Of a stretch of DNA of 19,029 nt, positions 8,021 to 14,573 are shown one piece after another. A program made the translations under genes and the position numbers. Location of the stretch: positions 1 to 19,029 of the forward strand of contig DAOTUC010000082.1 in the NCBI GenBank assembly GCA_034437315.1, given 5' to 3'. The notes beneath the pieces are model-generated. The model made no database searches, was not told the DNA's origin, and saw nothing but the letters and a program-made list of their open reading frames with translations. Numbering within the stretch: position 1 is the first letter of the stretch; each line of letters opens with the position of its first letter. The stretch is from DSAR01 sp034437315. Lineage in GTDB: Bacteria; Chloroflexota; Anaerolineae; B4-G1.

Positions 8021-8072
8021 ACTTGCAACTTGCCCACTTGCACACTTGCCCACTTACAACTTACATCTTACC
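8021..8072 (-). repeat. Array of about seven 7-8-nt units in the leader of the secreted protein gene
   Basis: On the plus strand the units are ACTTGCA, ACTTGCCC, ACTTGCAC, ACTTGCCC, ACTTACA, ACTTACA and TCTTACC, back to back. Read as transcript (minus strand) they are GTAAGT/GCAAGTG-like repeats filling most of the 55-nt leader, and the last unit contains the -10 box. It is a degenerate heptamer array. Confidence 0.8.
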
Positions 8073-8092
8073 AGAACATTCCCAAAGCGCAA
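8065..8092 (-). promoter_or_regulatory. Promoter of the secreted GH-like gene
   Basis: On the minus strand TTGCGC (8087-8092) and TAAGAT (8065-8070) are spaced by 16 bp, with TGG directly before the -10 box (extended -10). The predicted start near 8058 gives a leader of about 55 nt. The -35 box is 3 bp from the -35 box of the oppositely directed thiolase promoter. Confidence 0.55.
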
Positions 8093-8095
8093 GGA

Positions 8096-8124
8096 TTGGC
8101 GCGCCCCAAAAAACATGCTAAAAT
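8096..8124 (+). promoter_or_regulatory. Promoter of the thiolase-dehydrogenase operon
   Basis: TTGGCG (8096-8101), a 17-bp spacer and TAAAAT (8119-8124) preceded by TGC (extended -10). Transcription would start near 8131, leaving a leader of about 94 nt with several possible hairpins before the AGGAGG site. Confidence 0.65.
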
Positions 8125-8141
8125 GCTTTCATACGAACTCC

Positions 8142-8197
8142 GACCTCTCACAGGTCTCAGGTATTACGCTATCAGTCATCGCGGTTATACCAACCGC
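8142..8197 (+). promoter_or_regulatory. Structured 5' leader of the thiolase operon
   Basis: Three stems can be drawn. The first is GACCT/AGGTC (8142-8156). The second is an imperfect stem of GGTATTACGC (8160-8169) with GCGGTTATACC (8181-8191). The third is a perfect 6-bp stem GCGGTT/AACCGC (8181-8197). The second and third share bases 8181-8191 and so exclude each other. The ribosome site AGGAGG (8212-8217) lies just downstream. I recognise no known riboswitch class. Confidence 0.35.
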
Positions 8198-8224
8198 CAC
8201 AAAACCTTAGCAGGAGGTAACGAG

Positions 8225-9424
8225 ATGTCCAAGATCGACCCCAAGCGTGAAGCCGTCATCGTATCCGCCGTCCGCACACCCATCGGCAAATTCCAGGGTA
8301 CACTGACGCCCCTCTCCGCCTCGGAGCTGGGCGCGGTCGCCGTGAGCGCCGCCGTGGAACGGGCCAGCGTCAACCCGGCCTCGGTCGACGAGGTGTTGAT
8401 GGGCAACGTGGTCCTGGCCGGGCAGGGACAGGCGCCCGCCCGCCAGGCGTCCATCAAAGCTGGGCTGCCCCCTACCGTCGGTGCGACCACCGTCAACAAG
8501 ATCTGTGGATCGGGTCTCAAGACGGTGATGCTGTCCGCAGCGATGATCGCCGCCGGAGACGGCGACATCTACGTCGCCGGCGGGATGGAGAGTATGAACA
8601 ACGGCCCTTATCTGCTCCACAACGCGCGTTTCGGTTACCGGCTGGGCGACGGCAAGCTGGTCGACGCGATGGTCCACGACGGGTTATGGTGCGCCTTCGA
8701 GGGCCACCATATGGGCAATTCTGCCGAGTGGATCGCCCGCGAATACAAGCTGACGCGGGAGGAGTTGGACGAATACGCCTACAACAGCCAGATGAAAGCC
8801 ATTGAGGCTATCGACGCCGGCCGCTTCGAGGCCGAGATCGCGCCGGTGGAGGTCCCCCAGCGGCGGGGCGAGCCGCTTATCTTCGACACCGACGAGGTCC
8901 CGCGGCGGGATACGTCGATGGAGGCGCTGGCCCGCCTGCGGCCCGTCTTCCAGGCCGATGGCGTCGTCACGGCCGGCAACGCGCCCGGCATCACCGACGG
9001 GGCCGCCGCGACGGTGGTGATGAGCCGCGCCAGGGCCGAGGCGCTGGGCGTCGCGCCGCTGGCGCGGCTCGTGGCTTACGACCAGGCGGCCGTCGAGCCG
9101 CTCGAGATCTTCACCGCCCCCATCTTCGCCGTCCGCAAGGTGCTGGAAAAGACCGGTACGTCGGTCGACGACTACGACCTGGTGGAGATGAACGAGGCCT
9201 TCGTCGCTCAATGCCTGGCCGATGGTCGGGAACTGGGCCTGGATTGGGACAAGGTCAACGTCAACGGCGGCGCTATCGCCCTGGGACACCCCATCGGATG
9301 CTCCGGCGCGCGGGTGCTGGTCACACTGATCCACGCCCTGCGCCAGCGGGGGCTTGAGCGCGGCCTGGCGACCCTGTGCCTGGGCGGCGGCGAGGCGGTG
9401 GCGATGGCAATCGAGATCGAATAA
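8225..9424 (+). CDS. Acetyl-CoA acetyltransferase (thiolase)
   Basis: A 399-residue type II biosynthetic-type thiolase (EC 2.3.1.9), which joins two acetyl-CoA into acetoacetyl-CoA or runs in reverse. The catalytic residues are visible: C94 in NKICGSG (acyl acceptor), H355 in ALGHPIGCSG and C385 in TLCLGGGEA (general base), plus EMNEAFVAQ. The start is the ATG at 8225, preceded by AGGAGG at good spacing and matching the family N-terminus (REAVIVSAVRTPIGKFQG). The frame is open back to 8030, but that part crosses the promoter. The 3-hydroxyacyl-CoA dehydrogenase gene follows after 57 bp on the same strand, so the pair would act in consecutive steps of butyrate/PHB-type synthesis or of beta-oxidation. 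No acyl-CoA dehydrogenase, crotonase or phaC is in view to decide. Confidence 0.94.
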   Translation: MSKIDPKREAVIVSAVRTPIGKFQGTLTPLSASELGAVAVSAAVERASVNPASVDEVLMGNVVLAGQGQAPARQASIKAGLPPTVGATTVNKICGSGLKTVMLSAAMIAAGDGDIYVAGGMESMNNGPYLLHNARFGYRLGDGKLVDAMVHDGLWCAFEGHHMGNSAEWIAREYKLTREELDEYAYNSQMKAIEAIDAGRFEAEIAPVEVPQRRGEPLIFDTDEVPRRDTSMEALARLRPVFQADGVVTAGNAPGITDGAAATVVMSRARAEALGVAPLARLVAYDQAAVEPLEIFTAPIFAVRKVLEKTGTSVDDYDLVEMNEAFVAQCLADGRELGLDWDKVNVNGGAIALGHPIGCSGARVLVTLIHALRQRGLERGLATLCLGGGEAVAMAIEIE

Positions 9425-9463
9425 CGAATGACGAATGACAGATGACGAATGAATGACGAATGA
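9425..9463 (+). repeat. Heptamer tandem repeat CGAATGA between thiolase and dehydrogenase genes
   Basis: Directly after the thiolase stop codon: CGAATGA, CGAATGA, CAGATGA, CGAATGA, a partial ATGA, and CGAATGA, followed by CAAACAGGAGG, the ribosome site of the next gene. There are four exact units, one variant and one partial. It lies inside the operon transcript. Confidence 0.85.
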
Positions 9464-9481
9464 CAAACAGGAGGCATTAGA

Positions 9482-10333
9482 ATGAACATCGAACGTATCG
9501 CGGTGATTGGCGCCGGCACGATGGGCCACGGCATCGCCCAGGTCTGCGCGACGAATGGTTACGAGGTGCGCCTCATCGACATCGACGCCGGGCAATTGGA
9601 ACGCGCTGTCGCCTCAATTAGCAAGTCGGTCGAGAAGCTCCACAGCAAGGGCCGCCTCACTGACGCGCAGAAAGAGGCGGCGATGACGAACATCACCACC
9701 GCTACCGAGGTCGCCGAGGCTGCGCCGGCCGATCTGGTAGTCGAGGCCGTGATAGAAGATCTGAACGTGAAACAAAAGGTCTTCCGCACATTGGACGATT
9801 GCACCCGCCCGGAGGCGATCCTGGCGAGCAATACCTCGTCCATCTCCATCACCGAGCTGGGCGCGGTCACCGGCCGCCCCGAGCAGGTCGTCGGCATGCA
9901 CTTCATGAACCCGGTACCGCTGATGAAACTGGTCGAGGTCATTCGCGGGTTGACCACGTCGGACGAGACGACCCAGGCGGTGGTCGGGCTGTCGGAGAAG
10001 CTGGGCAAGACGCCGGTGGAGGCCCAGGATTATCCCGGTTTCATCTCCAACCGCATCCTGTGCCCGATGATCAACGAGGCGGTCTACGCCCTGATGGAGG
10101 GGGTGGGTACCGTCGAGGCCATCGACACGGTGATGAAATTGGGCATGAACCATCCCATGGGCCCGCTGACCCTGGCCGATCTGATTGGGCTCGATATCGT
10201 GCTCAACGTCATGAACGTGCTCCAGGAGGGCCTGGGGGACGACAAGTACCGCCCCTGCCCCCTGCTGAAGCGCATGGTCGCCGCCGGTCACCTGGGCCGC
10301 AAGACTGGCAGGGGATTCTACGAATACGGGTAA
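9482..10333 (+). CDS. hbd: 3-hydroxybutyryl-CoA dehydrogenase
   Basis: A 283-residue NAD(P)-dependent 3-hydroxyacyl-CoA dehydrogenase, interconverting acetoacetyl-CoA and (S)-3-hydroxybutyryl-CoA. The Rossmann motif is G10-A-G12-T-M-G15 and the strand-2 acid is D33 (RLIDID), which favours NAD over NADP. The catalytic pair is H140 (GMHFMNPVPLMK) and E152 (LVEVIRG), 12 residues apart as in the family. The SNTSSISITELG and GFISNRI blocks are intact. Its length matches stand-alone Hbd, not the fused FadB form. CAGGAGG precedes the ATG at 9482 by 7 bases. It shares the thiolase promoter. The gene ends before a 363-bp gap with only a weak terminator. Confidence 0.94.
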   Translation: MNIERIAVIGAGTMGHGIAQVCATNGYEVRLIDIDAGQLERAVASISKSVEKLHSKGRLTDAQKEAAMTNITTATEVAEAAPADLVVEAVIEDLNVKQKVFRTLDDCTRPEAILASNTSSISITELGAVTGRPEQVVGMHFMNPVPLMKLVEVIRGLTTSDETTQAVVGLSEKLGKTPVEAQDYPGFISNRILCPMINEAVYALMEGVGTVEAIDTVMKLGMNHPMGPLTLADLIGLDIVLNVMNVLQEGLGDDKYRPCPLLKRMVAAGHLGRKTGRGFYEYG

Positions 10334-10371
10334 AGATCGTCATCACGTAGGTGGTGTGGAAAGAACGTAAT

Positions 10372-10392
10372 GGCTCAGGCCAGCCCTTTTTT
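10372..10392 (+). terminator. Weak intrinsic terminator after hbd
   Basis: A 4-bp stem GGCT/AGCC (10372-10375 with 10382-10385) is followed by C and TTTTTT (10387-10392). The register TGGC/GCCA is an alternative. The stem is short, so the call rests mainly on the T run and on the position 38 bp after the hbd stop. Confidence 0.35.
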
Positions 10393-10417
10393 GCTGTGTC
10401 GGAGAATGGGGGTCGAC

Positions 10418-10443
10418 CATCCGCTGCCCGTTTGCAGCGGATG
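10418..10443. repeat. Perfect 10-bp inverted repeat (hairpin)
   Basis: CATCCGCTGC (10418-10427), a 6-nt loop CCGTTT, and GCAGCGGATG (10434-10443). No T run follows on either side within 10 bases, so it is not a standard intrinsic terminator. It could be an operator, an RNA-stability element, or the remnant of a mobile element. Confidence 0.7.
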
Positions 10444-10585
10444 AGTCGTTACGAAAGAACACGAATTTCCAGGATTGGACGGATCGCCCACGTGCTGCTC
10501 AATCCGTACCCCCGATCATCTGCGAGTTGGCAAGAAAAAAAGACCCGACACGCTCACCCCGTTTACTTGAACTGAGCGAGGTTTA

Positions 10586-10676
10586 GAGTGTCTTAAATAA
10601 TTGCTCTATAGCCACCGTCCCGGGGGCACTAATCGGCCCGAGGACGGGCCTCTGAGCGAATTTTTTAATAGTCTCT
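10586..10676 (+). repeat. Dispersed intergenic repeat, long copy
   Basis: 91 bp matching 2080-2146 with about 23 extra central bases (CTCTATAGCC...CCCGGGGG). It carries a perfect hairpin GGCCCG (10635-10640), loop AGGA, CGGGCC (10645-10650), then TCTGAGCGAA and TTTTTT. It ends one base before the ATG of a 7-codon mini-ORF and 20 bp before the endonuclease gene. The T tract stands 10 bases from the stem, so terminator action is doubtful. Confidence 0.85.
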
Positions 10677-10696
10677 ATGAATAAGGAAACTGAGCA

Positions 10697-11461
10697 ATGA
10701 GGGAATTAAATCCAGAGATAGTCTGCCAATTCGTCAATGAGCATATCGTGAATTTTCATCAAAGTCGAATTAACTCACTTGAAACACTCACCCTGGATAA
10801 CCTGCTTAGGAAAAAGAATCCTTACTTATTCAAAGCCAAGCATATAACTACCGCTGGCGAGTTGATGGGGAGTTTGTTAGATGCTTACCTCTCTTCTTCG
10901 GAGAAGAAACTCTTTGGAGATTTCCTCGAAAATCTGGCGATCTTCATCGCCGGGCAGACGTGCGGCGGTCACAAGTCAACTGCCCTAGGCGTCGATCTGG
11001 AATTCATTCACAATGACATCCATTACGTCGTCTCGATTAAATCGGGGCCGAATTGGGGGAACAGCTCCCAGGTGAAAAAGCTGGTGCAAGACCTGAAAAA
11101 CGCTGTCATCCGCGTGCAGCAGTCACAGGCTGCCGGCGCTGTGCGACCTGTGTTGGGCATCTGTTACGGCAATACACGCACCAACTTCAACTACCGGTGG
11201 CCCGGTTGCTGGAAAGTCGTGGGGCAAAACTTCTGGTACCTGATCAGCGAGAATGAGGCGCTTTACACCGACATCATTGAGCCCATCGGCTACCGGGCCA
11301 GACAGCACAACGAGGCTTTTGATGCAGAGCGTGGGAGAGTCGTCAACCGTTTCACCCACGAGTTTATCGACCGCTTCTGCGACCCGTTGGGTGGCATTGA
11401 CTGGCCGAGGCTGGTGGCCTTCAACAGCGGCAACTACGATTTAGACGAATTCGCGCTTTGA
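10697..11461 (+). CDS. PmeII-family type II restriction endonuclease
   Basis: A 254-residue protein resembling the PmeII family of type II endonucleases. The recognised blocks are LLRKKNPYLFKAK (from residue 37), SSSEKKLFGDFLENLAIFIA (67-85), GVD100LEF, and SIK115SGPNWGNSSQ, followed by the INRFT-like VVNRFTHEF near the end. D100 and S113-x-K115, with E78 upstream, are the probable PD-(D/E)xK metal site. Specificity cannot be read. The start at 10697 has AAGGA 10-13 bases upstream, and a 7-codon ORF (10677-10700) overlaps it as ATGA. The codon use is richer in A/T than in hbd or the reductase, pointing to transfer. No methyltransferase is directly adjacent; the nearest is 12507, beyond the reductase. 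It could be solitary or share that methyltransferase. Confidence 0.82.
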   Translation: MRELNPEIVCQFVNEHIVNFHQSRINSLETLTLDNLLRKKNPYLFKAKHITTAGELMGSLLDAYLSSSEKKLFGDFLENLAIFIAGQTCGGHKSTALGVDLEFIHNDIHYVVSIKSGPNWGNSSQVKKLVQDLKNAVIRVQQSQAAGAVRPVLGICYGNTRTNFNYRWPGCWKVVGQNFWYLISENEALYTDIIEPIGYRARQHNEAFDAERGRVVNRFTHEFIDRFCDPLGGIDWPRLVAFNSGNYDLDEFAL

Positions 11462-11486
11462 AAAACGCGCTCTGAAAAATGAGCGC
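11452..11486 (+). repeat. 14-bp tandem duplication and hairpin at the end of the endonuclease gene
   Basis: CGCGCTTTGAAAAA (11452-11465, containing the stop codon) is followed at once by CGCGCTCTGAAAAA (11466-11479), one mismatch apart. GCGCTC (11467-11472) and GAGCGC (11481-11486) form a 6-bp stem with an 8-nt A-rich loop. Only a weak T stretch (TCAATTT) follows. Confidence 0.75.
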
Positions 11487-11504
11487 TCAATTTGGAGACT
11501 AGCT

Positions 11505-12500
11505 ATGGATCTACGAAAACTGGGTTCAACTGACCTGCGCGTCACGCCGATGGGATTAGGCCTAGCGGCCCTCGGCCGCCCGGGCTACATCAACATCGAC
11601 CACGCGGAAGACTTGAACGAGAACTACGACGTCGAGGCGATGGCGGCTCACGCCCACGCCGTGCTCGACACGGCCTACGCGGGCGGCGTGCGCTACTTTG
11701 ACGCCGCCCGCTCCTACGGGCGCGCTGAACAGTTCCTCGGCCGCTGGCTGCGGTCGCGGGACCTCGCCCCCTGGGACGTGGTCGTGGGCTCCAAGTGGGG
11801 CTATACCTACGCCGCCGATTGGCGGGTCGACGCCGAGGTGCACGAGGTCAAAGAGCACTCGTTGGCCGTCCTTCAGCGACAATGGGATGAGAGCCAGGCC
11901 AACCTGGGGCAACATCTCGATCTCTACCAGATTCACTCGGCGACGTTGAAGAGCGGCGTGATGGAGAATGCAGATGTACTGACCGAACTGGCCCGCCTGA
12001 AAGACAGCGGCGTGGCCATCGGGCTGACGGTGAGCGGCCCCCGCCAGCAGGACGTGGTCGACCTGGCGATCGAGACCGAAATAGACGGCGTGCGTCTCTT
12101 CGATACCGTGCAAGCGACGTGGAACCTGCTGGAACGCTCGACGGGGCCGGCGCTGGCGCGGGCGAGCGAGATCGGCATGGGCGTCATCGTCAAGGAAGCG
12201 CTGTCCAACGGCCGCCTGACCGACAAGAACACCGCGCCGGCCTTCGCCGACCAGATGGCGCGCCTACAGCGGGAGGCGGAGCGGCTGAACACGACTATCG
12301 ACGCGCTGGCCCTGGCGGCCGTCCTGGCCCGGCCCTGGGCGACCATCGTGTTGAGCGGCGCGGCGAAGACGGCGCACATCCAATCCAACCTGAAAGCGCT
12401 GGATGTGGCGTGGGACGACGAGGCCGAGGCGCAATTGGCGGCGCTGGTAGAACCAGCCGATGTCTATTGGGCCAAGCGCAGCGACATGGCCTGGAATTGA
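11505..12500 (+). CDS. Aldo/keto reductase family oxidoreductase
   Basis: A 331-residue aldo/keto reductase, an NAD(P)H-dependent TIM-barrel enzyme. The start LRKLGSTDLRVTPMGLGLAALG is typical. The catalytic tetrad is complete: D66 (YFDAARSYG), Y71, K97 (VVVGSKWGY) and H144 (LYQIHSA). The substrate is not evident; the N-terminus and the GRAEQFLGRWLRSR block are like L-fucose/galactose-dehydrogenase-type and other AKR12/13-like members. GGAG lies 8 bases before the ATG. It is GC-rich like the core genes and stands between two A/T-richer endonuclease-related genes, 43 bp after one and 6 bp before the methyltransferase. I see no reason to give it a role in DNA restriction; it is more likely a resident gene flanked by acquired ones. 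Confidence 0.92.
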   Translation: MDLRKLGSTDLRVTPMGLGLAALGRPGYINIDHAEDLNENYDVEAMAAHAHAVLDTAYAGGVRYFDAARSYGRAEQFLGRWLRSRDLAPWDVVVGSKWGYTYAADWRVDAEVHEVKEHSLAVLQRQWDESQANLGQHLDLYQIHSATLKSGVMENADVLTELARLKDSGVAIGLTVSGPRQQDVVDLAIETEIDGVRLFDTVQATWNLLERSTGPALARASEIGMGVIVKEALSNGRLTDKNTAPAFADQMARLQREAERLNTTIDALALAAVLARPWATIVLSGAAKTAHIQSNLKALDVAWDDEAEAQLAALVEPADVYWAKRSDMAWN

Positions 12501-12506
12501 ACGGGC

Positions 12507-14573
12507 ATGCAGATTCCAATCCAACTCGCCCTGGACCTCAAATCCGCACCCGACGAGGTCAATGGGATACATCCGCCCATCGACGAACGCTTCCCCGAAG
12601 AAGCGATCAACGAGTTGTCCCGATTGGAATCCTATAACAAGCACCTCTATCGCCCCAATACCTATCTGCATAAGTGGTGGGCGCGTCGTTCCGGCGCCAT
12701 CTTTCGCCAGATTCTCAAGCAATTAGTCGCTGACCCTATCAAGCGGGACTTCTACGCGCCCGGCGGGCTAGAGAACATTGTCATTCTTGATCCCATGATG
12801 GGCGGCGGCACAATCCTCCACGAGGCAATTCGTATGGGCGCCAACGTCGCGGGCGTCGACATCGATCCTATCCCGATGGTTCAAGCTAAAGCCACGCTGA
12901 CGATGATCCCCCTCTCCCACAAGCAAACTGTCTTTGAGAAATTTTTCGCCACACTGAGCCACTCCCTCTCGCCATTCTATAAAACCACCTGCCCTGACTG
13001 CGCCAATAACGCCGAGATGCAGTTTGTACTCTATGGATTGCGCCGAAGATGCGCCTGCCAAGAGGCGCTGTTCGTCGATAGCTTCTTGCTGCGGGAGAAT
13101 CACGGCGACGATATCTACATCTGTCCCACGTGTCGCGAGGTCTATCGCGGCGCTCAACATCACTGCTCAACGCAAACGATTAGTCAGGCGACAAGACCAC
13201 TGATTGAAAAAGGCACGAGGAGATGTCCAACTTGCGACGAAGTTTTCGAGGATATCCTGGACGAACCGTTCCCAGAGCGTTACACGCCGCTGGTTATCGT
13301 CGGGCGTTGCCCTGAACACGGTCAGTTTTTCAAGGCCGTGGATTCGGACGATCTGGCGCGTATTTCCGAGGCAGTCGAGGCGGCGCAAGACCTGGATTTT
13401 GCAGATTGTCAGGACTTCCATATTCCATCAGGCCCCAAATCCGACGATCTCCTTGGACGAAATGTCATGTCCTACCTACATCTTTTCACACCGCGCCAGT
13501 TGCTTTACCTGGGTTATTCGGCGACGCTGTTGAGCGATCTCCCAGAAGCGCATCGGCGCTGGTTGGCGCTACTGATCTCCACTTCCCTGGACTTCAACTC
13601 GATTTTATGTGGTTACAAAGGAGCCGGCATTAATCGCCCAGGAGCGATCCGGCACGTCTTTTCCCATCACGCTTACTCATTCCCCTACACAGCGTTGGAA
13701 AATAATCCTATCTTTTCCCAGAAACGGTCAGGCACGCTCAAGCGTCTTTACAACGATCGCATTGTGAGAGCTGGTAAATGGGCAATTGAGCCAATCGAGC
13801 GATACATTGACGGGCAGCGTCGCGAAAAAGTCGCCATTCAGGGCGAGATAGATGGCGGGACGCCTGTCGACGACGGCAACGACTGGCGCGAATTACTGAG
13901 AGGAAACCGAAGGTTCCTGGTCATTCAGGCGGACTCGGCCGCATTGGACATTCCTGAAAACATGATCGATTACGTCATTACCGATCCGCCGTATTATGAC
14001 AGCGTACAATATAGCGATCTTTCCACTTTCTTTCGGGTATGGCTGCGTCTTTTCTTGCCCGAAGAGGCTGATTGGCGCTACGATCCATTGGCGTCGGCGG
14101 TGTCGGAGGGAAACGCCCCAGGGAGACGGAAATATGGACAGGTGCTGGAGGCGATCTGGAAAAAATGTCATCGCGCCTTGAACAAGGAACATGGTCGGCT
14201 GATCTTCACCTTTCACCACTGGGATCCTGATGCCTGGGCGGAATTGACGCTTTCGCTAAAAAGGGCTGGCTTTGTGCTGGTGAATCGCTGGGTTGTATTC
14301 TCCGAGAATCCCGCGTCGGTGCATATTCGGGACCTCAAAGCGCTCAAGCACGATGTGATCCTGGTTCTAAAACCGGAGGATGCGGGGGAGGCAGATATTG
14401 CGTGGCCTCGGCCTCCTCAAGCCAACGTGACAGATAGCTACACATTTTGTCGTGATTGCGGCGCAATTCTTGGATGGCTGCTGTCCACCGACCTGGACGA
14501 AACGACAATTCGCCAGCAGTGGAAGCGACTAATCGAAGGAGGCGAAAATGAAAAAGGCAAAACACCCAGCTGA
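12507..14573 (+). CDS. DUF1156-like DNA methyltransferase with zinc-ribbon insertions
   Basis: A 688-residue SAM-dependent amino-methyltransferase (N6-adenine or N4-cytosine). The N-terminal YLHKWWARRSG block (residues 53-63) is the mark of DUF1156-type methylases. The SAM-binding motif I is ILD95PMMGGGT102, with VDID120 as motif II. The catalytic motif IV is TD493PPYYDSVQYSDLS. Some 390 residues separate motifs I and IV. They contain Cys pairs likely to bind zinc: C162xxC165 with C182xC184, C206xxC209 with H218/H219/C220, and C240xxC243 with C268xEH. A further C648xxC651 lies at the end. The target sequence is unknown. It starts 6 bp after the reductase with no clear ribosome site and overlaps the NotI-like gene by 26 bp, so it is most likely the protecting partner of that nuclease. 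Confidence 0.88.
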   Translation: MQIPIQLALDLKSAPDEVNGIHPPIDERFPEEAINELSRLESYNKHLYRPNTYLHKWWARRSGAIFRQILKQLVADPIKRDFYAPGGLENIVILDPMMGGGTILHEAIRMGANVAGVDIDPIPMVQAKATLTMIPLSHKQTVFEKFFATLSHSLSPFYKTTCPDCANNAEMQFVLYGLRRRCACQEALFVDSFLLRENHGDDIYICPTCREVYRGAQHHCSTQTISQATRPLIEKGTRRCPTCDEVFEDILDEPFPERYTPLVIVGRCPEHGQFFKAVDSDDLARISEAVEAAQDLDFADCQDFHIPSGPKSDDLLGRNVMSYLHLFTPRQLLYLGYSATLLSDLPEAHRRWLALLISTSLDFNSILCGYKGAGINRPGAIRHVFSHHAYSFPYTALENNPIFSQKRSGTLKRLYNDRIVRAGKWAIEPIERYIDGQRREKVAIQGEIDGGTPVDDGNDWRELLRGNRRFLVIQADSAALDIPENMIDYVITDPPYYDSVQYSDLSTFFRVWLRLFLPEEADWRYDPLASAVSEGNAPGRRKYGQVLEAIWKKCHRALNKEHGRLIFTFHHWDPDAWAELTLSLKRAGFVLVNRWVVFSENPASVHIRDLKALKHDVILVLKPEDAGEADIAWPRPPQANVTDSYTFCRDCGAILGWLLSTDLDETTIRQQWKRLIEGGENEKGKTPS

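Larger units (their letters stand above)
10334..10696. other. 363-bp gap without a convincing gene
   Basis: The gap holds, in order, a weak terminator-like stem with six T (10372-10392), a perfect 10-bp hairpin (10418-10443), an unremarkable stretch with no gene I can defend, and the long copy of the dispersed repeat (10586-10676). It marks the left border of the restriction-modification block. No tRNA gene or clear direct repeat that would mark an integration site is visible. Confidence 0.6.

Noticed and set aside
8030..8224. N-terminal extension of the thiolase to an ATG at 8030
   Set aside because: The segment overlaps the promoter and repeat array; the ATG at 8225 has AGGAGG and fits the family start.
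8684..9595. 303-codon minus-strand frame opposite the thiolase and hbd genes
   Set aside because: Antisense shadow caused by GC-rich third codon positions; it runs through the heptamer repeat and shows no domain.
10351..10575. 74-codon open frame on the plus strand in the gap after hbd
   Set aside because: No ribosome site, runs through the weak terminator and the perfect hairpin, has basic, low-complexity composition and matches no family I know.
11505..12500. Aldo/keto reductase as a working part of the restriction system
   Set aside because: Full AKR catalytic tetrad, core-like base composition and no link to nucleic-acid modification; treated as a resident neighbour.
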